Below are positions 47,946 through 57,908 of a DNA stretch of 64,000 nt, piece by piece; positions within the stretch are counted from its first letter, which is position 1; every line of letters begins with the position of its first letter. A program made the translations under genes and the position numbers. The notes under the pieces were generated by a model, which saw nothing but the letters and a program-made list of their open reading frames with translations, searched no databases and was not told the DNA's origin. Source of the DNA: Streptomyces sp. CB02959 (lineage in GTDB: Bacteria; Actinomycetota; Actinomycetes; Streptomycetales; Streptomycetaceae); assembly GCF_002803155.1 (NCBI RefSeq), contig NZ_NNBP01000035.1, forward strand, positions 34,792-98,791. Reading direction: 5' to 3'.

Positions 47946-49097
47946 TGAGTCTGTCCGCCCGCTGTCGGCCGGGCCGTACAGGTCCGGGTACGAGGGGAAG
48001 ACGCCGCCGGGGCCGTCCACCGTGGTGGCGGCGCGGGCAGCCTTGGCGATGGCCCGGGCCAGGACGTCGGCGCCGGTGGCGAGGATGTCGTTCAGGGCGC
48101 CGGCTTGCAGGTGGACGCTGAAGACGGGGTCGGCCAGGGCCTCCGCGGTGGCGAGCGGGCGGGCGCCGGTGGCCAGCGCGAAGACCGTGTCGCCGTCGTT
48201 GAGGAGGTGGGCGGGGCGGACGGCGCGGGCCAGGCCGTCGTGGGCGGTGCCGGCGAGCTTGTGGGCCTGGGAGCGGGTGAGGTCGGCGTCCGTGGCCACC
48301 ACCGCGAGGGTGGTGTTCAGGGGCGGGTGGACCGACGCGGCGGACCGGGCCGCGGAGATCTCCCGGGCCTGCGCGAGGCGGCGCCGGGCGGCCGCGTGGA
48401 CCTCGGGGTCCGGGAGCGGGCCGCGGGCGCCGTGCAGGGCGCCGGTGTGCGGGTCGGCGAAGGAGCCCGCGGCGTTGACGGCGGCGAGCGCGGCGACGGT
48501 TATGCCGGACGGCAGGACCGCGCTGGCGGTGCCGACGGCGCCCTTGAAACCGCCGACGACCGAGCCGGTGCCGGCGCCGACGTTGCCCTGGGGTACGGGT
48601 GAACCGGGGGTGGTCCGGGCGGCGGCCTCGACGGCCGCGCGGCCCAGGGCGGCGTCCGGGCGGGCCCGCCAGTCGCCGCCGCGGCCCAGGTCGAAGAGGG
48701 CGGCGGCGGGGACGACGGGGACGACCTGGGCCGGATCCGGGCCGACCCGGAAGCCGCGGCCCTGCTCCTCCAGCCAGGCGACGACACCAGACGCGGCGTC
48801 GAGCCCGAACGCGGAGCCGCCGGTCAGGACGACGGCCTCGACGCGCTGGACGAGGTTGCGGGCGTCGAGGGCGTCGGTCTCCCGGGTGCCCGGACCGCCG
48901 CCGCGTACGTCGACCGCGGCGACGGCGCCGCCTTCGGGGGCGAGGACGACGGTGGTGCCGGTGAGCCAGCCGTCGCCGATGCGCTGGGCGTGGCCGACCC
49001 GCAGGCCGGGGACGTCGGTCAGGGCGTCGTGCGGGCCCGAGGGGTGAGGGGTGTCCTCGCCCCCCTGGTGCCGCTGGTGTTGCCGCGCGTCAGTCAT
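47943..49097 (-). CDS. P1 family peptidase (DmpA/ornithine acetyltransferase fold)
   Basis: A 384-residue Ntn-type autoprocessing hydrolase. ALTDVPGLRVGHAQRIGDGWLTGTTVVL, RETDALDARNLVQRVEAVVLTGGSAFGLDAASGVVAWLEE and NVGAGTGSVVGGFKGAVGTAS are family hallmarks. HPPLNTTLAVVATDADLTRSQAHKLAGTAHDGLARAVRP, with the LNTTL segment, carries the cleavage-site nucleophile region. It resembles the L-aminopeptidase/D-esterase group and cleaves small peptides or amides. The first 22 residues are a His/Gln-rich leader. It is convergent with the VIT gene through a shared hairpin. Confidence 0.9.
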   Translation of the reverse strand: MTDARQHQRHQGGEDTPHPSGPHDALTDVPGLRVGHAQRIGDGWLTGTTVVLAPEGGAVAAVDVRGGGPGTRETDALDARNLVQRVEAVVLTGGSAFGLDAASGVVAWLEEQGRGFRVGPDPAQVVPVVPAAALFDLGRGGDWRARPDAALGRAAVEAAARTTPGSPVPQGNVGAGTGSVVGGFKGAVGTASAVLPSGITVAALAAVNAAGSFADPHTGALHGARGPLPDPEVHAAARRRLAQAREISAARSAASVHPPLNTTLAVVATDADLTRSQAHKLAGTAHDGLARAVRPAHLLNDGDTVFALATGARPLATAEALADPVFSVHLQAGALNDILATGADVLARAIAKAARAATTVDGPGGVFPSYPDLYGPADSGRTDS

Positions 49098-49125
49098 GGG
49101 GCCATGCGTACCACGCGGATGCCGC

Positions 49126-49941
49126 TCAGTTGCCGGCCGGACCCATCACGACGACCGGGTGGAGTTCCGGGTCGAGGGTGCGCAGCAGTTCGCGCATCAC
49201 CTGGGGCTTGAGGCTGACGCAGCCCTGGGTGGGGCCGTCGTGGTCCACGTGCAGCCAGACGCCGCCGCCCTTTTCGTCGCCGAGCGGCCGCTGGCCGTCC
49301 AGCGGGGACGTGCCCGGGACGCGGTTGTAGTTGATGGCGATGACGTAGTCGAAGGCGCCGGCCAGCGGCTCGCCCTCGACGCCGGTGCCATGGGCGACGA
49401 AGCTGCTGTTGTGGTCGTAGGGGAGCTTGGTGCCGTCGGGGGCGGGCAGGCGGCCGCCGGCGTCGGTGAGGGCGTAGACGCCCTGGGGGGAGCGCAGGTC
49501 GCCGTAGTGGTGGCGGGTGGTCCATCCGTGGGCGGCGTTGTGCGCGGCCCAGCCGGGGCCGGCCTGCCAGAGGTCCGACCCTTCCGCGCGGGTGTAGAGG
49601 ACGACCTTGGACTCGTACGAGTCGGGGCCCTTGCCGGTGACGACGAGGACCTGGCGGGCGTTGGCCGGTATGCGCTTTCGGGCGGCGTCGCCGAGCTCGG
49701 GGATGGCGCGCAGGCCGCGGGCGGCCTCCGGTGCGGCCTGTGCGGGCGCGGGGGTGTTCGGGCTGGACACCGTCCGGGCCGAACCGCTCTTGGCGTCCGG
49801 CCGGCCGTTGTGGTCGTCGCCCGATGCCGGCCAGGCCCAGAGGGCGGTGCCGACCAGGGTGGAGAGCGCGAGGCCGCTGACGGCCTTGCTGCGCCGGGAC
49901 AGTCTCCTGCGCGCACGGGACTGAGCGTGGCGGGCTGCCAT
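49126..49941 (-). CDS. secreted YkuD-type L,D-transpeptidase/carboxypeptidase
   Basis: A 271-residue exported protein. A basic N-terminus (RARRRLSRRSK) and helix AVSGLALSTLVGTALWAWPAS form the signal region; cleavage may leave a membrane anchor. The catalytic domain runs from about 85: QVLVVTGKGPDSYESKVVLY, then YAINYN-type VIAINYNRVPGT, and ends HVDHDGPTQGCVSL with Cys241 as nucleophile. It is a compact YkuD domain without the Ig modules of the other paralog at 43172-44500. GGAG is nine bases before ATG 49941. Probable role: peptidoglycan cross-link or anchoring. Confidence 0.85.
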   Translation of the reverse strand: MAARHAQSRARRRLSRRSKAVSGLALSTLVGTALWAWPASGDDHNGRPDAKSGSARTVSSPNTPAPAQAAPEAARGLRAIPELGDAARKRIPANARQVLVVTGKGPDSYESKVVLYTRAEGSDLWQAGPGWAAHNAAHGWTTRHHYGDLRSPQGVYALTDAGGRLPAPDGTKLPYDHNSSFVAHGTGVEGEPLAGAFDYVIAINYNRVPGTSPLDGQRPLGDEKGGGVWLHVDHDGPTQGCVSLKPQVMRELLRTLDPELHPVVVMGPAGN

Positions 49942-50415
49942 GTCTGGCGTCTCCTCAGCTACGGGCGGGTGGACGGCCCGTGGGACACCGCGAATGTGCC
50001 GGACCCCCGGGCATAAAAAGGGCAATCTGCACCCTACCGCGTTCCGGCGGAGCCGCTTCCGCGGGCTGTGGTGAACGGTAGAGGGCCCGAGGGCGGCGGC
50101 GCACATCGGGTGGACCTTTGGTAGGGGATTGCGGGGATTGCGGGGATTGGCCGGGTGGACGGGGTGTGCGGGCGGCTCCGGAGGGGGCGTCAGGGGCGCC
50201 CGAAGTTGGCCGGAATGTGCCCCAAGTCTGGTCTGTGCCAGCCGAGTTGGACGGGAATGCCGCCCTCGGTGAGCGGGTGCTCAGGGCCGCCTGGCGGGCG
50301 GTCGGTCGGGCGGGCGGGACGGGCGCGCGTACGGCCGTTCGGCACGCTAATGGGGGACGGGGCGCGGGCCGGGCGCCGCTCACACCCGTAACCGGGATGG
50401 GCCGACCGGCGGCCG
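49942..50415. other. 474-bp gap downstream of LtrA gene
   Basis: No gene is supported between the YkuD gene start and the LtrA stop. A 9-bp unit GGGGATTGC is repeated about three times near 50124-50150. An AT-richer run near 50015-50030 (ATAAAAAGGGCAAT) is a likely promoter for the YkuD gene. Confidence 0.45.
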
Positions 50416-51576
50416 CTACTCCTCCTCCAGGGCGGTGCCCTGGCGGGCTGTCAGGGTGACGCCCACCGCGACCGTCAGCGCCGCCACCAGGCCCGCCGCC
50501 GGCACCGCCGCCGATCCAGCGAACGTGCAGGCCAGGACCAGTGCGGCGGCGACCGGCAGGACCAGCTGCTGGGCCGGTCCGCGCTTCTGGTGGCGGGAGT
50601 GGATCAGCCACACGGTGAACAGGTAGAGCGCGGCCGGCACCGTGGCGCAGGCCGCCGCCGCGTACGCCGAGAGGTGGGCCCGGCCGGCCGACTCCTCCAC
50701 TGCGATCTCGATGCCCGCACCGATCGCCGCGGCCGAGCCGAACACCAGGTAGTGCCCGTAGCCCCACAGGAACGCCTGGCGGCTGGTGCGCAGGTGGAGG
50801 TGGATGGGGACCGCGAAGTAGATCCAGTACGCGGCGAAGACCAGCAGCAGGCCGCCGGCCGCGATCGGCAGCAGGGTGGCCAGGTCGTGGTGCTCGTCCA
50901 GCGCCGACTGCACCGCCACGGTCGCCGCGGAGACCGTCTCGCCCAGCACGATGATGGTGAACAGGCCGTAGCGTTCGGCGATGTGGTGCGGGTGCCAGCT
51001 GGTCCGGCGGTCCCGTTCGGCGACCGCCGGGACCGACAGCTCCAGCAGGCCCATGACGATGAACACCCACGGGGCGTCGGCCGCGGGCAGGAACAGCAGC
51101 GCCAGCCAGCCGACCTGGCAGACGGTCACCCCCAGGGCGTAGTGGAGCGCGGTCCGCCGTTCGGTGCCCCGGGTGCCGTGGGCGGCCCGCAGCCACTGGC
51201 TGACCAGCGCCAGCCGCATCACCAGATAGCCGAACCAGACGATGCGGAAGTCCCCGGCGGTGAAGGCCCGCGGCACGCCCGCGGCCAGGATGAGGACGCC
51301 GGCGATCTGAACGAGGGTCACCACGCGGTACAGCGCGTCGTCGGTGTCGTACGCCGACGAGAACCAGCTGAAGTTGACCCACGCCCACCAGATGGCGAAG
51401 AACAGCATCAGATAGCCGGTGACGCCGTGCCCCGGATGGCCCTCGGCGAGGGCGTGCACCAGTTGGCGGCCGGCCTGGGCGACCGCCACGACGAAGCAGA
51501 GGTCGAAGAACAGCTCCAGTGGAGTGGCGGCGCGGTGCGCCTCCGCACGACTGCGCGCACGCATCAGAACCGGCAC
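50416..51576 (-). CDS. low temperature requirement protein A (LtrA) family membrane protein
   Basis: A 386-residue polytopic membrane protein. The N-terminus RAATPLELFFDLCFVVAVAQAGRQL is the LtrA signature, followed by GYLMLFFAIWWAWVNFSWFSSAYDTDDALYR. HIAERYGLFTIIVLGETVSAATVAVQ is the second conserved segment. About ten to eleven helices are predicted. LtrA in Listeria is needed for growth in the cold; the mechanism is unknown. The start is uncertain: GTG 51576 is used, ATG 51564 is equally possible. Confidence 0.9.
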   Translation of the reverse strand: MPVLMRARSRAEAHRAATPLELFFDLCFVVAVAQAGRQLVHALAEGHPGHGVTGYLMLFFAIWWAWVNFSWFSSAYDTDDALYRVVTLVQIAGVLILAAGVPRAFTAGDFRIVWFGYLVMRLALVSQWLRAAHGTRGTERRTALHYALGVTVCQVGWLALLFLPAADAPWVFIVMGLLELSVPAVAERDRRTSWHPHHIAERYGLFTIIVLGETVSAATVAVQSALDEHHDLATLLPIAAGGLLLVFAAYWIYFAVPIHLHLRTSRQAFLWGYGHYLVFGSAAAIGAGIEIAVEESAGRAHLSAYAAAACATVPAALYLFTVWLIHSRHQKRGPAQQLVLPVAAALVLACTFAGSAAVPAAGLVAALTVAVGVTLTARQGTALEEE

Positions 51577-51723
51577 GGTGCCCCAGCCCCTCTCGTCGAC
51601 CGCTGGTGGGGTGGCACTCAGTAGAGCGCGGGGGCCGGGGGGGCAGCGGCGGCGCCGGGGCCGCGGCGTGTCGGGGGCGCACGCCCACCGGGCCCACGAC
51701 ACGCACGCCGGTGACGATGCGAC

Positions 51724-52755
51724 CTAGTCGGCCACCGCTTCCACGATCGACGGGAAGCCGCCCGTCGGCAGCACCCGCGTCAGCCGGAAGTCGCTCGCCG
51801 ACAGCAGCGCCGCGAAGTCGTCCGCGTTGCGTTCCCGGCCGTCGAGGACCGCCAGCATCGCGACGTCCATCGTTTTGCCGAAGTGCGGCGCGTTCCCCGG
51901 CGGCAGGACGGAGTCGACGACCAGCAGGCGGCGGCCGGCCGCCATCGCCGTGCGGCAGCTGCGCAGGATGCGGCGGCAGTCCTCGTCCGGCCAGTCGTGC
52001 AGGACGTGTTTGAGGACGTAGACGTCGCCGCCCTCCGGGACGGCGGCGAAGAAGTCGCCCTCCTGGGTGCGCCAGCGGCCCTTCAGGTCGTCGGTGTCCA
52101 GGAGGTGGTGGGCCAGCGGCGGCGCCAGGTCGAAGAGGACGCCGGTCGCCTGCGGGTGGCGGCGCAGCACCGCGCGCAGCAGTCCGCCCCGGCCGCCGCC
52201 GACGTCGACGACGGTGCCGGTCCCGGGGAACGGGTAGGCGGCCGCCACCGCGTCGTCCACCGGGGCGGCCAGCGACGCCATGCCGTCGTCGAAGAGCTCC
52301 CGCTTGGCCGGATCCGACTCCAGGTGGGCGAAGAGAGGTGCGCCGAACAGCCGCTCGAAGGCCGCGCCGCCGTGCCGCACCGCCTCGGTCAGGCCGGCGG
52401 AGGTCCGCAGGAACAGGTCGTCGGTCAGCATCATGACGGCGGGGTGCAGCGAGTCGGGCACGTCGGTGCGCAGCTGCCGGGCGGCCGGCGTCAGCTGGTA
52501 CGCGCCCGAGGCGTCCTCGCGGAAGATGCCGCGGGCGGCGAGGTACCGCAGGACGCGGCGCAGGTGCGGGGCGTGGGTGTCGGTGGCGGCGGCCAGTTGT
52601 TCGGGGGTGCGCGGGCCCGCGGTGAGCCGGTCGGCGATGCGGTAGTGGGCGGCGGTGCGCAGCGCGGCGGAGAAGAGGTGGCCCAGGGCCTGTTCCATGA
52701 GGTGGGTCGCGAGGTCGCCGGGCTCGTCCGCCGGACGGGTGGATGAAGTGGCCAA
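51724..52755 (-). CDS. SAM-dependent O-methyltransferase with dimerisation domain
   Basis: A 343-residue methyltransferase of the plant-type/acetylserotonin O-methyltransferase fold. The N-terminal winged dimerisation domain (LFSAALRTAAHYRIADRLTAGPRTPEQLAAATDTHAPHLRRVLRYL) precedes the SAM domain: VVDVGGGRGGLLRAVLRRHP, LFDLAPPLA and LKHVLHDWPDEDCRRILRSC with the catalytic-loop His. It likely methylates a phenol or polyketide hydroxyl. TTG 52755 is the start, since GGAGG is precisely six bases upstream; the frame runs 17 codons further. No biosynthetic cluster is adjacent. It is separated from LtrA by about 150 bp. Confidence 0.88.
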   Translation of the reverse strand: MATSSTRPADEPGDLATHLMEQALGHLFSAALRTAAHYRIADRLTAGPRTPEQLAAATDTHAPHLRRVLRYLAARGIFREDASGAYQLTPAARQLRTDVPDSLHPAVMMLTDDLFLRTSAGLTEAVRHGGAAFERLFGAPLFAHLESDPAKRELFDDGMASLAAPVDDAVAAAYPFPGTGTVVDVGGGRGGLLRAVLRRHPQATGVLFDLAPPLAHHLLDTDDLKGRWRTQEGDFFAAVPEGGDVYVLKHVLHDWPDEDCRRILRSCRTAMAAGRRLLVVDSVLPPGNAPHFGKTMDVAMLAVLDGRERNADDFAALLSASDFRLTRVLPTGGFPSIVEAVAD

Positions 52756-52958
52756 CGTCAGCCTCCGGTCGTCGGCTTGGTCGTCCCTGCGCCACGTCGC
52801 AGGCACGGTGATCCACGGTTGCAGGCGGGGGCGGTGGTGTCACGGGGGGAGGGGTGGCGACCCGCTGCGTACCGGCCAGGGAGCACGGTCGCGGCCCGTG
52901 GTGCGATCGGGTGCGCCGGGGGGCAGACGGCGGCGGCCGTGCATGGTCGAATGCGCGT

Positions 52959-54212
52959 ATGAGCGACCGTGACCTTCCCTTCCCCGCATCCGTCCTGGAA
53001 CCGCTCGACGCCCGCCTCGCGGACCTCGTGGCGCTCTACGAAGACCTGCACCGCCACCCCGAACTTGCCTTTCAGGAGACCCGCACCGCCGCCGAGGTGA
53101 CCCGCCGCCTGACCGCGTACGGCTACGACGTCACGACCGGCATCGGCGTCACCGGCGTCACCGGTGTGCTGCGCAACGGACCGGGCCCGGTGGTCCTGCT
53201 GCGGGCCGACATGGACGCGCTGCCGGTCACCGAGAACTCCGGGGTGCCGTACGCCTCCACCGTCCCGGGGCGGATGCACGCCTGCGGGCACGACGTCCAT
53301 GTGACCTGCCTGCTGGGCGCCGCGGACCTGCTCTCCGAGGGGCGCGACCGCTGGTCGGGCACGCTGGTCGTGCTGTTCCAGCCGGCCGAGGAGGCCGGTA
53401 GCGGCGCCCGCGCCATGCTCGACGACGGCCTGTACAGCAAGCAGCTGGTGCCGGTGCCCGATGTGGTGCTGGCGCAGCACGTCGCCCCGTTCGGCGCGGG
53501 GCTGATCGCGTACTGCCCGGGCGCCTGTATGGCCGCCGCGGACACGTTGGAGGTCACCTTCCACGGGACCGGCGGCCACGGGTCGCGGCCGGAGACGACG
53601 GTGGACCCGATCCTGATGGCGGCGGCGTTCGTGCAGCGGGTCCAGTCGGTGGTGTCGCGGGAGATCGCGGCGAAGGAGCAGGCGGTGGTCACGGTCGGCT
53701 CGTTCCACGCCGGGGACACCGCCAACGTGATCCCGGACCGGGCCGTCGTACGGCTCAGCGTCCGCAGCTTCGACCAGAACGTGCGGACCGCCGTGCTGGC
53801 CGCCGTCGAGCGGATCGCGCGGGCCGAGGCGGCCGCGTCCGACGCGCCGCGGGAGCCGGAGACGAAGGTGCTCGACTCCTTCCCGGTGACGGTCAACGAC
53901 ACGGCGGTGCTGACGGAGGTCAACGAGGGCTTCACCCGGCTCTTCGGCGAGCAGCGGGTCTTCGCCTACGAACCGGCGACCGGCAGTGAGGACGCGGGCC
54001 TGCTGGCGAGCGCCGCCGAGGCGCCGCTGTACTACTGGTGGCTGGGCGGCTGGGACCCGGACGAGTTCCGCACTGCACTGGCCGCCGGCCGGCTGGCCCA
54101 GGACATCCCCTCCAACCACTCGCCGCGGTTCGTGCCGGTCGCCCGGCCGACCCTGACCACCGGCGTGCAGGCGCTGACGGCCGCGGCGCTGACCCGGCTG
54201 GCCGGGGTGTAG
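52959..54212 (+). CDS. M20-family amidohydrolase (hippurate/aminoacylase-like)
   Basis: A 417-residue metallo-amidohydrolase. DLHRHPELAFQETRTA is near residue 30, and the metal ligands lie in RMHACGHDVH and QPAEEAGSGA. GGHGSRPETTVDPI and VGSFHAGDTANVIPD are the standard lid-domain motifs, and NHSPRFVP closes the metal site. It cleaves N-acyl amino acids or related amides using Zn/Mn. ATG 52959 has no evident Shine-Dalgarno, so it may be leaderless. It runs toward the MerR-PP2C gene with its own stop 140 bp before that start. Confidence 0.9.
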   Translation: MSDRDLPFPASVLEPLDARLADLVALYEDLHRHPELAFQETRTAAEVTRRLTAYGYDVTTGIGVTGVTGVLRNGPGPVVLLRADMDALPVTENSGVPYASTVPGRMHACGHDVHVTCLLGAADLLSEGRDRWSGTLVVLFQPAEEAGSGARAMLDDGLYSKQLVPVPDVVLAQHVAPFGAGLIAYCPGACMAAADTLEVTFHGTGGHGSRPETTVDPILMAAAFVQRVQSVVSREIAAKEQAVVTVGSFHAGDTANVIPDRAVVRLSVRSFDQNVRTAVLAAVERIARAEAAASDAPREPETKVLDSFPVTVNDTAVLTEVNEGFTRLFGEQRVFAYEPATGSEDAGLLASAAEAPLYYWWLGGWDPDEFRTALAAGRLAQDIPSNHSPRFVPVARPTLTTGVQALTAAALTRLAGV

Positions 54213-54231
54213 CGGGGGCCGCTCCGGTCCG

Positions 54232-54262
54232 TTGACCTTGCCCCTGGGGGAAGGCCCAGCAT
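54232..54262 (+). promoter_or_regulatory. MerR-type promoter with 19-bp spacer
   Basis: -35 TTGACC (54232-54237) and -10 CAGCAT (54257-54262) are 19 bp apart. The spacer holds a near-perfect dyad CCTTGCCCC-T-GGGGGAAGG (54236-54254). This long spacer with a dyad between the boxes is the defining architecture of MerR-activated promoters. It lies 90 bp upstream of the MerR-PP2C gene. Confidence 0.8.
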
Positions 54263-54352
54263 CGGCGGGGCCGGGCGAGGCGCCCGGTACGAGGAGGACG
54301 GACGCCGCCCGGCGGGTGCCGGGCGGGGCGACGGAGTGCAGAGGAGCACTGG

Positions 54353-55435
54353 GTGGACGGGGAGTCGCTGACGATCGGGGCGTTCGCACGGGCGTCCCGG
54401 CTCTCGCCGAAGGCGCTGCGCCTGTACGACGAGCTCGGTCTGCTGACCCCCGCCCACGTCGACCCGTACAGCGGATACCGGCACTACGCCCCGGCCCAAC
54501 TGGAGCGCGCCCGGCTGGTCGCCTGGCTGCGGCGGCTCGGGATGCCGCTGGCCCGCATCCGCGAGGTGTGCGGGCTGGCGCCGGACGCCGCGGCCCGAGC
54601 GGTCGCCGCGTACTGGGCGCAGGCCGAGGCCGAGGTCGCCGCCCGCCGGGACCTGGCCGCCTTCCTCGTCGACCAACTGGAGCGGAAGGACACCGCGATG
54701 ACCCAACCCCTGGACCCCGCGACCCCGTTGACGATGCGCTGCGCCGCCCTGACCGACCGGGGACTGGTCCGGCCCGCCAACCAGGACGCGGCCCATGCCG
54801 GCCCGCGCCTCCTGGCGGTCGCCGACGGCTACGGCCCCCGTGGGGGACCGGCCGCCACCTCCGCCATCGAGGCGCTGAAGGCCCTGGAGGACCAGGACCT
54901 GACCTCGGCCGACCTGCCGGCCGTACTGGAGGAGGCGGCGCTGCACGCCCACCGGACCGCGCCGCGGGCCGACGAGTCGACCGGCAGCACCCTCACCGCC
55001 CTGCTGCGCTCCGGTTCCCGGCTGGCGCTGCTGCACGTCGGGGACTCGCGGGCGTACGTGCTGCGGGACTCCGGGCTGATCCGCCTCACCCACGACCACA
55101 GCCTGGTGCAGTCCCTCATCGACGAGGGCCGGCTCACCCCGGAGGAGGCGCCGTCGCACCCCCAACGCGCCCTGCTGCTGCGGTCCCTGGACGGCGGCAC
55201 CGACTTCGCCCCGGACCTCCAGCTGCTCGACGTCCGCCCCGGTGAGCGCTACCTGCTGTGCACCGACGGCCTGACCGGTGTCGTCCCGCCCGAGGCGATC
55301 GAGGAGGCGCTCGCCGGCGCGGCCACGCCCCAGCAGGCCGCCGCCGCACTGGTCCGCCTCACCCACGAGGCCGGCGCCCCGGACAACGTGGCGTGCGTGG
55401 TGGCGGATGTGGTGGAAGGGGGCGAGGTGGCGTAG
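54353..55435 (+). CDS. MerR regulator fused to a PP2C-type Ser/Thr phosphatase
   Basis: A 360-residue fusion. Residues about 5-75 form a MerR DNA-binding domain: LTIGAFARASRLSPKALRLYDELGLLTPAHVDPYSGYRHY. A helix-rich linker runs to about 118. Residues 120-358 are a PP2C phosphatase: TDRGLVRPANQDAAH, LLAVADGYGPRGG, STGSTLTALLRSGSRLALLHVGDSRAYVLRD, and LCTDGLTG with APDNVACVVADV. The metal-binding Asp pattern of PP2C is retained, though the first DGMGG-type motif reads DGYGPRGG. GAGGAG is six bases before GTG 54353. It may couple dephosphorylation to transcription from its own MerR-type promoter. Other Streptomyces carry similar fusions. Confidence 0.9.
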   Translation: MDGESLTIGAFARASRLSPKALRLYDELGLLTPAHVDPYSGYRHYAPAQLERARLVAWLRRLGMPLARIREVCGLAPDAAARAVAAYWAQAEAEVAARRDLAAFLVDQLERKDTAMTQPLDPATPLTMRCAALTDRGLVRPANQDAAHAGPRLLAVADGYGPRGGPAATSAIEALKALEDQDLTSADLPAVLEEAALHAHRTAPRADESTGSTLTALLRSGSRLALLHVGDSRAYVLRDSGLIRLTHDHSLVQSLIDEGRLTPEEAPSHPQRALLLRSLDGGTDFAPDLQLLDVRPGERYLLCTDGLTGVVPPEAIEEALAGAATPQQAAAALVRLTHEAGAPDNVACVVADVVEGGEVA

Positions 55436-55463
55436 GCGGGGCGCCCCGGCCCCGGGGACGACG

Positions 55464-55496
55464 CCGGCCGCGGCCCCGGAGCGGGGCCGCGGCCGG
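55464..55496. terminator. 14-bp hairpin between convergent genes
   Basis: Perfect arms CCGGCCGCGGCCCC (55464-55477) and GGGGCCGCGGCCGG (55483-55496) around a 5-nt loop. It lies between the MerR-PP2C gene (stop 55435) and the SQR gene (stop 55546). Confidence 0.8.
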
Positions 55497-55545
55497 ACCG
55501 CCGCCGCGGTCGGTCCCGGTCCGGTGGACCAGGGCCGGACAGGCT

Positions 55546-56784
<1,239 letters not shown>

Positions 56785-56921
56785 GCGCGTCTCCTGACTG
56801 TTGGGAGTGGTGGGGAGTAGCGGGGAGCGGTGGGGAGTGGTGGGTGGCTCATGGGGGTCGGGGGTGCGGGGTGAACCGGCGGGCGTGGGCGGTGGGGCGT
56901 CGGGGGGCTCGGGTGGCGGCC

Positions 56922-57899
56922 TCACAGGCCGGTCAGTGTGGTGGCCGCCATCGCCAGCGCCAGGACGGCGACCAGGGCGGCGAAGGAGGTGGTGAGGGTC
57001 CGCGGGCGCAGGTGGCCGGCGAGCCGGTTGCCGAGGTGGCTGCCGACCGCGGCACAGGCCGCGAGGGTGGCCAGCAGCGGCCAGTCCAGGGATCCGGTAC
57101 CGGCCCGGGTCGCCAGTGCCACACCGGAGTTGATCAGGATCACCAGCAGCGAGGTGCCGACGGCGATGGGCATCTCCAGGCCGAGGACCAGGGTGAGCGC
57201 CGGTACGACGACGAAGCCGCCACCCACCCCGAAGAAGCCGGTGAGCAGCCCTACGGCGGAGGCGGTCACGATGGTGCGGAGCGGGCGGGGGCGGGGGGCC
57301 GGGGAGGTGCGGGATATGTGCGGGCCGGTGGGTCTTCCTGAGGAGGATCGGCGGACCGCTTGCCGCAAGCGGGTCGCCTCCCTCAGGCAGACCGCATCCC
57401 GTAGGCGTGCCGGGTGCGCCCGGGGTGGCGATTCCTTCGCCGTGGTCTCGGATCCGTTCTCCGACCGGTTCTTCGAAGCGTTCTCCGACCGGTTCTCGGA
57501 CCCGGCCTCCGCGTCGGCCCGCTCGCTCTTCCGGGTGCCGCGCGTCACCATCCCCGCCGCCACCACGAGCATCAGCACCGAGAACGCCGCCATCAGGACC
57601 CCCGGGTCCAGGGCCGCGCTCCAGCGGGAGCCGGCGAAGCTGCCGGCCGTGCCCAGCGCCCCGAACGTCGCACCGGCGGCCCAGCGGACCCGGCCGGCCC
57701 GGGCGTGGCAGAGCAGCCCGCTGACCGCGCCGACCGCGACCACCACCAGGGCGCCCGCGGTCGCCTCGTGCGGCGACTGGCCCATCAGATAGACCAGGGC
57801 CGGCACCGCCAGCACCGAACCGCCACCGCCGAGTGCGCCCAGCAGCAGACCGATCAGCAACCCGCAGGGCAGTGCCGCCGCGGCTATGAGGACGGACAC
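56922..57899 (-). CDS. TauE/SafE-family sulfite/sulfur-compound exporter
   Basis: A 325-residue membrane permease of the TauE/SafE family. Helix hallmarks: LIGLLLGALGGGGSVLAVPALVYLMGQSP (about 15-43) and its second-half repeat LLTGFFGVGGGFVVVPALTLVLGLEM. The two halves are separated by a hydrophilic loop of about 80 residues (122-200) with an Asn/Ser/Glu repeat (SENRSENASKNRSENGSE). In persulfide operons such proteins export sulfite or thiosulfate. GTG 57899 follows nine bases after the GntR stop. The loop is encoded by 24-bp repeats (near 57450-57500) and is unusual for the family. Confidence 0.88.
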   Translation of the reverse strand: MSVLIAAAALPCGLLIGLLLGALGGGGSVLAVPALVYLMGQSPHEATAGALVVVAVGAVSGLLCHARAGRVRWAAGATFGALGTAGSFAGSRWSAALDPGVLMAAFSVLMLVVAAGMVTRGTRKSERADAEAGSENRSENASKNRSENGSETTAKESPPRAHPARLRDAVCLREATRLRQAVRRSSSGRPTGPHISRTSPAPRPRPLRTIVTASAVGLLTGFFGVGGGFVVVPALTLVLGLEMPIAVGTSLLVILINSGVALATRAGTGSLDWPLLATLAACAAVGSHLGNRLAGHLRPRTLTTSFAALVAVLALAMAATTLTGL

Positions 57900-57908
57900 G
57901 GCGGCCCG

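Noticed and set aside
48105..48602. 165-codon Gly/Arg/Val-rich frame opposite the P1 peptidase gene
   Set aside because: It is antisense to a well-conserved peptidase gene and has no domain.
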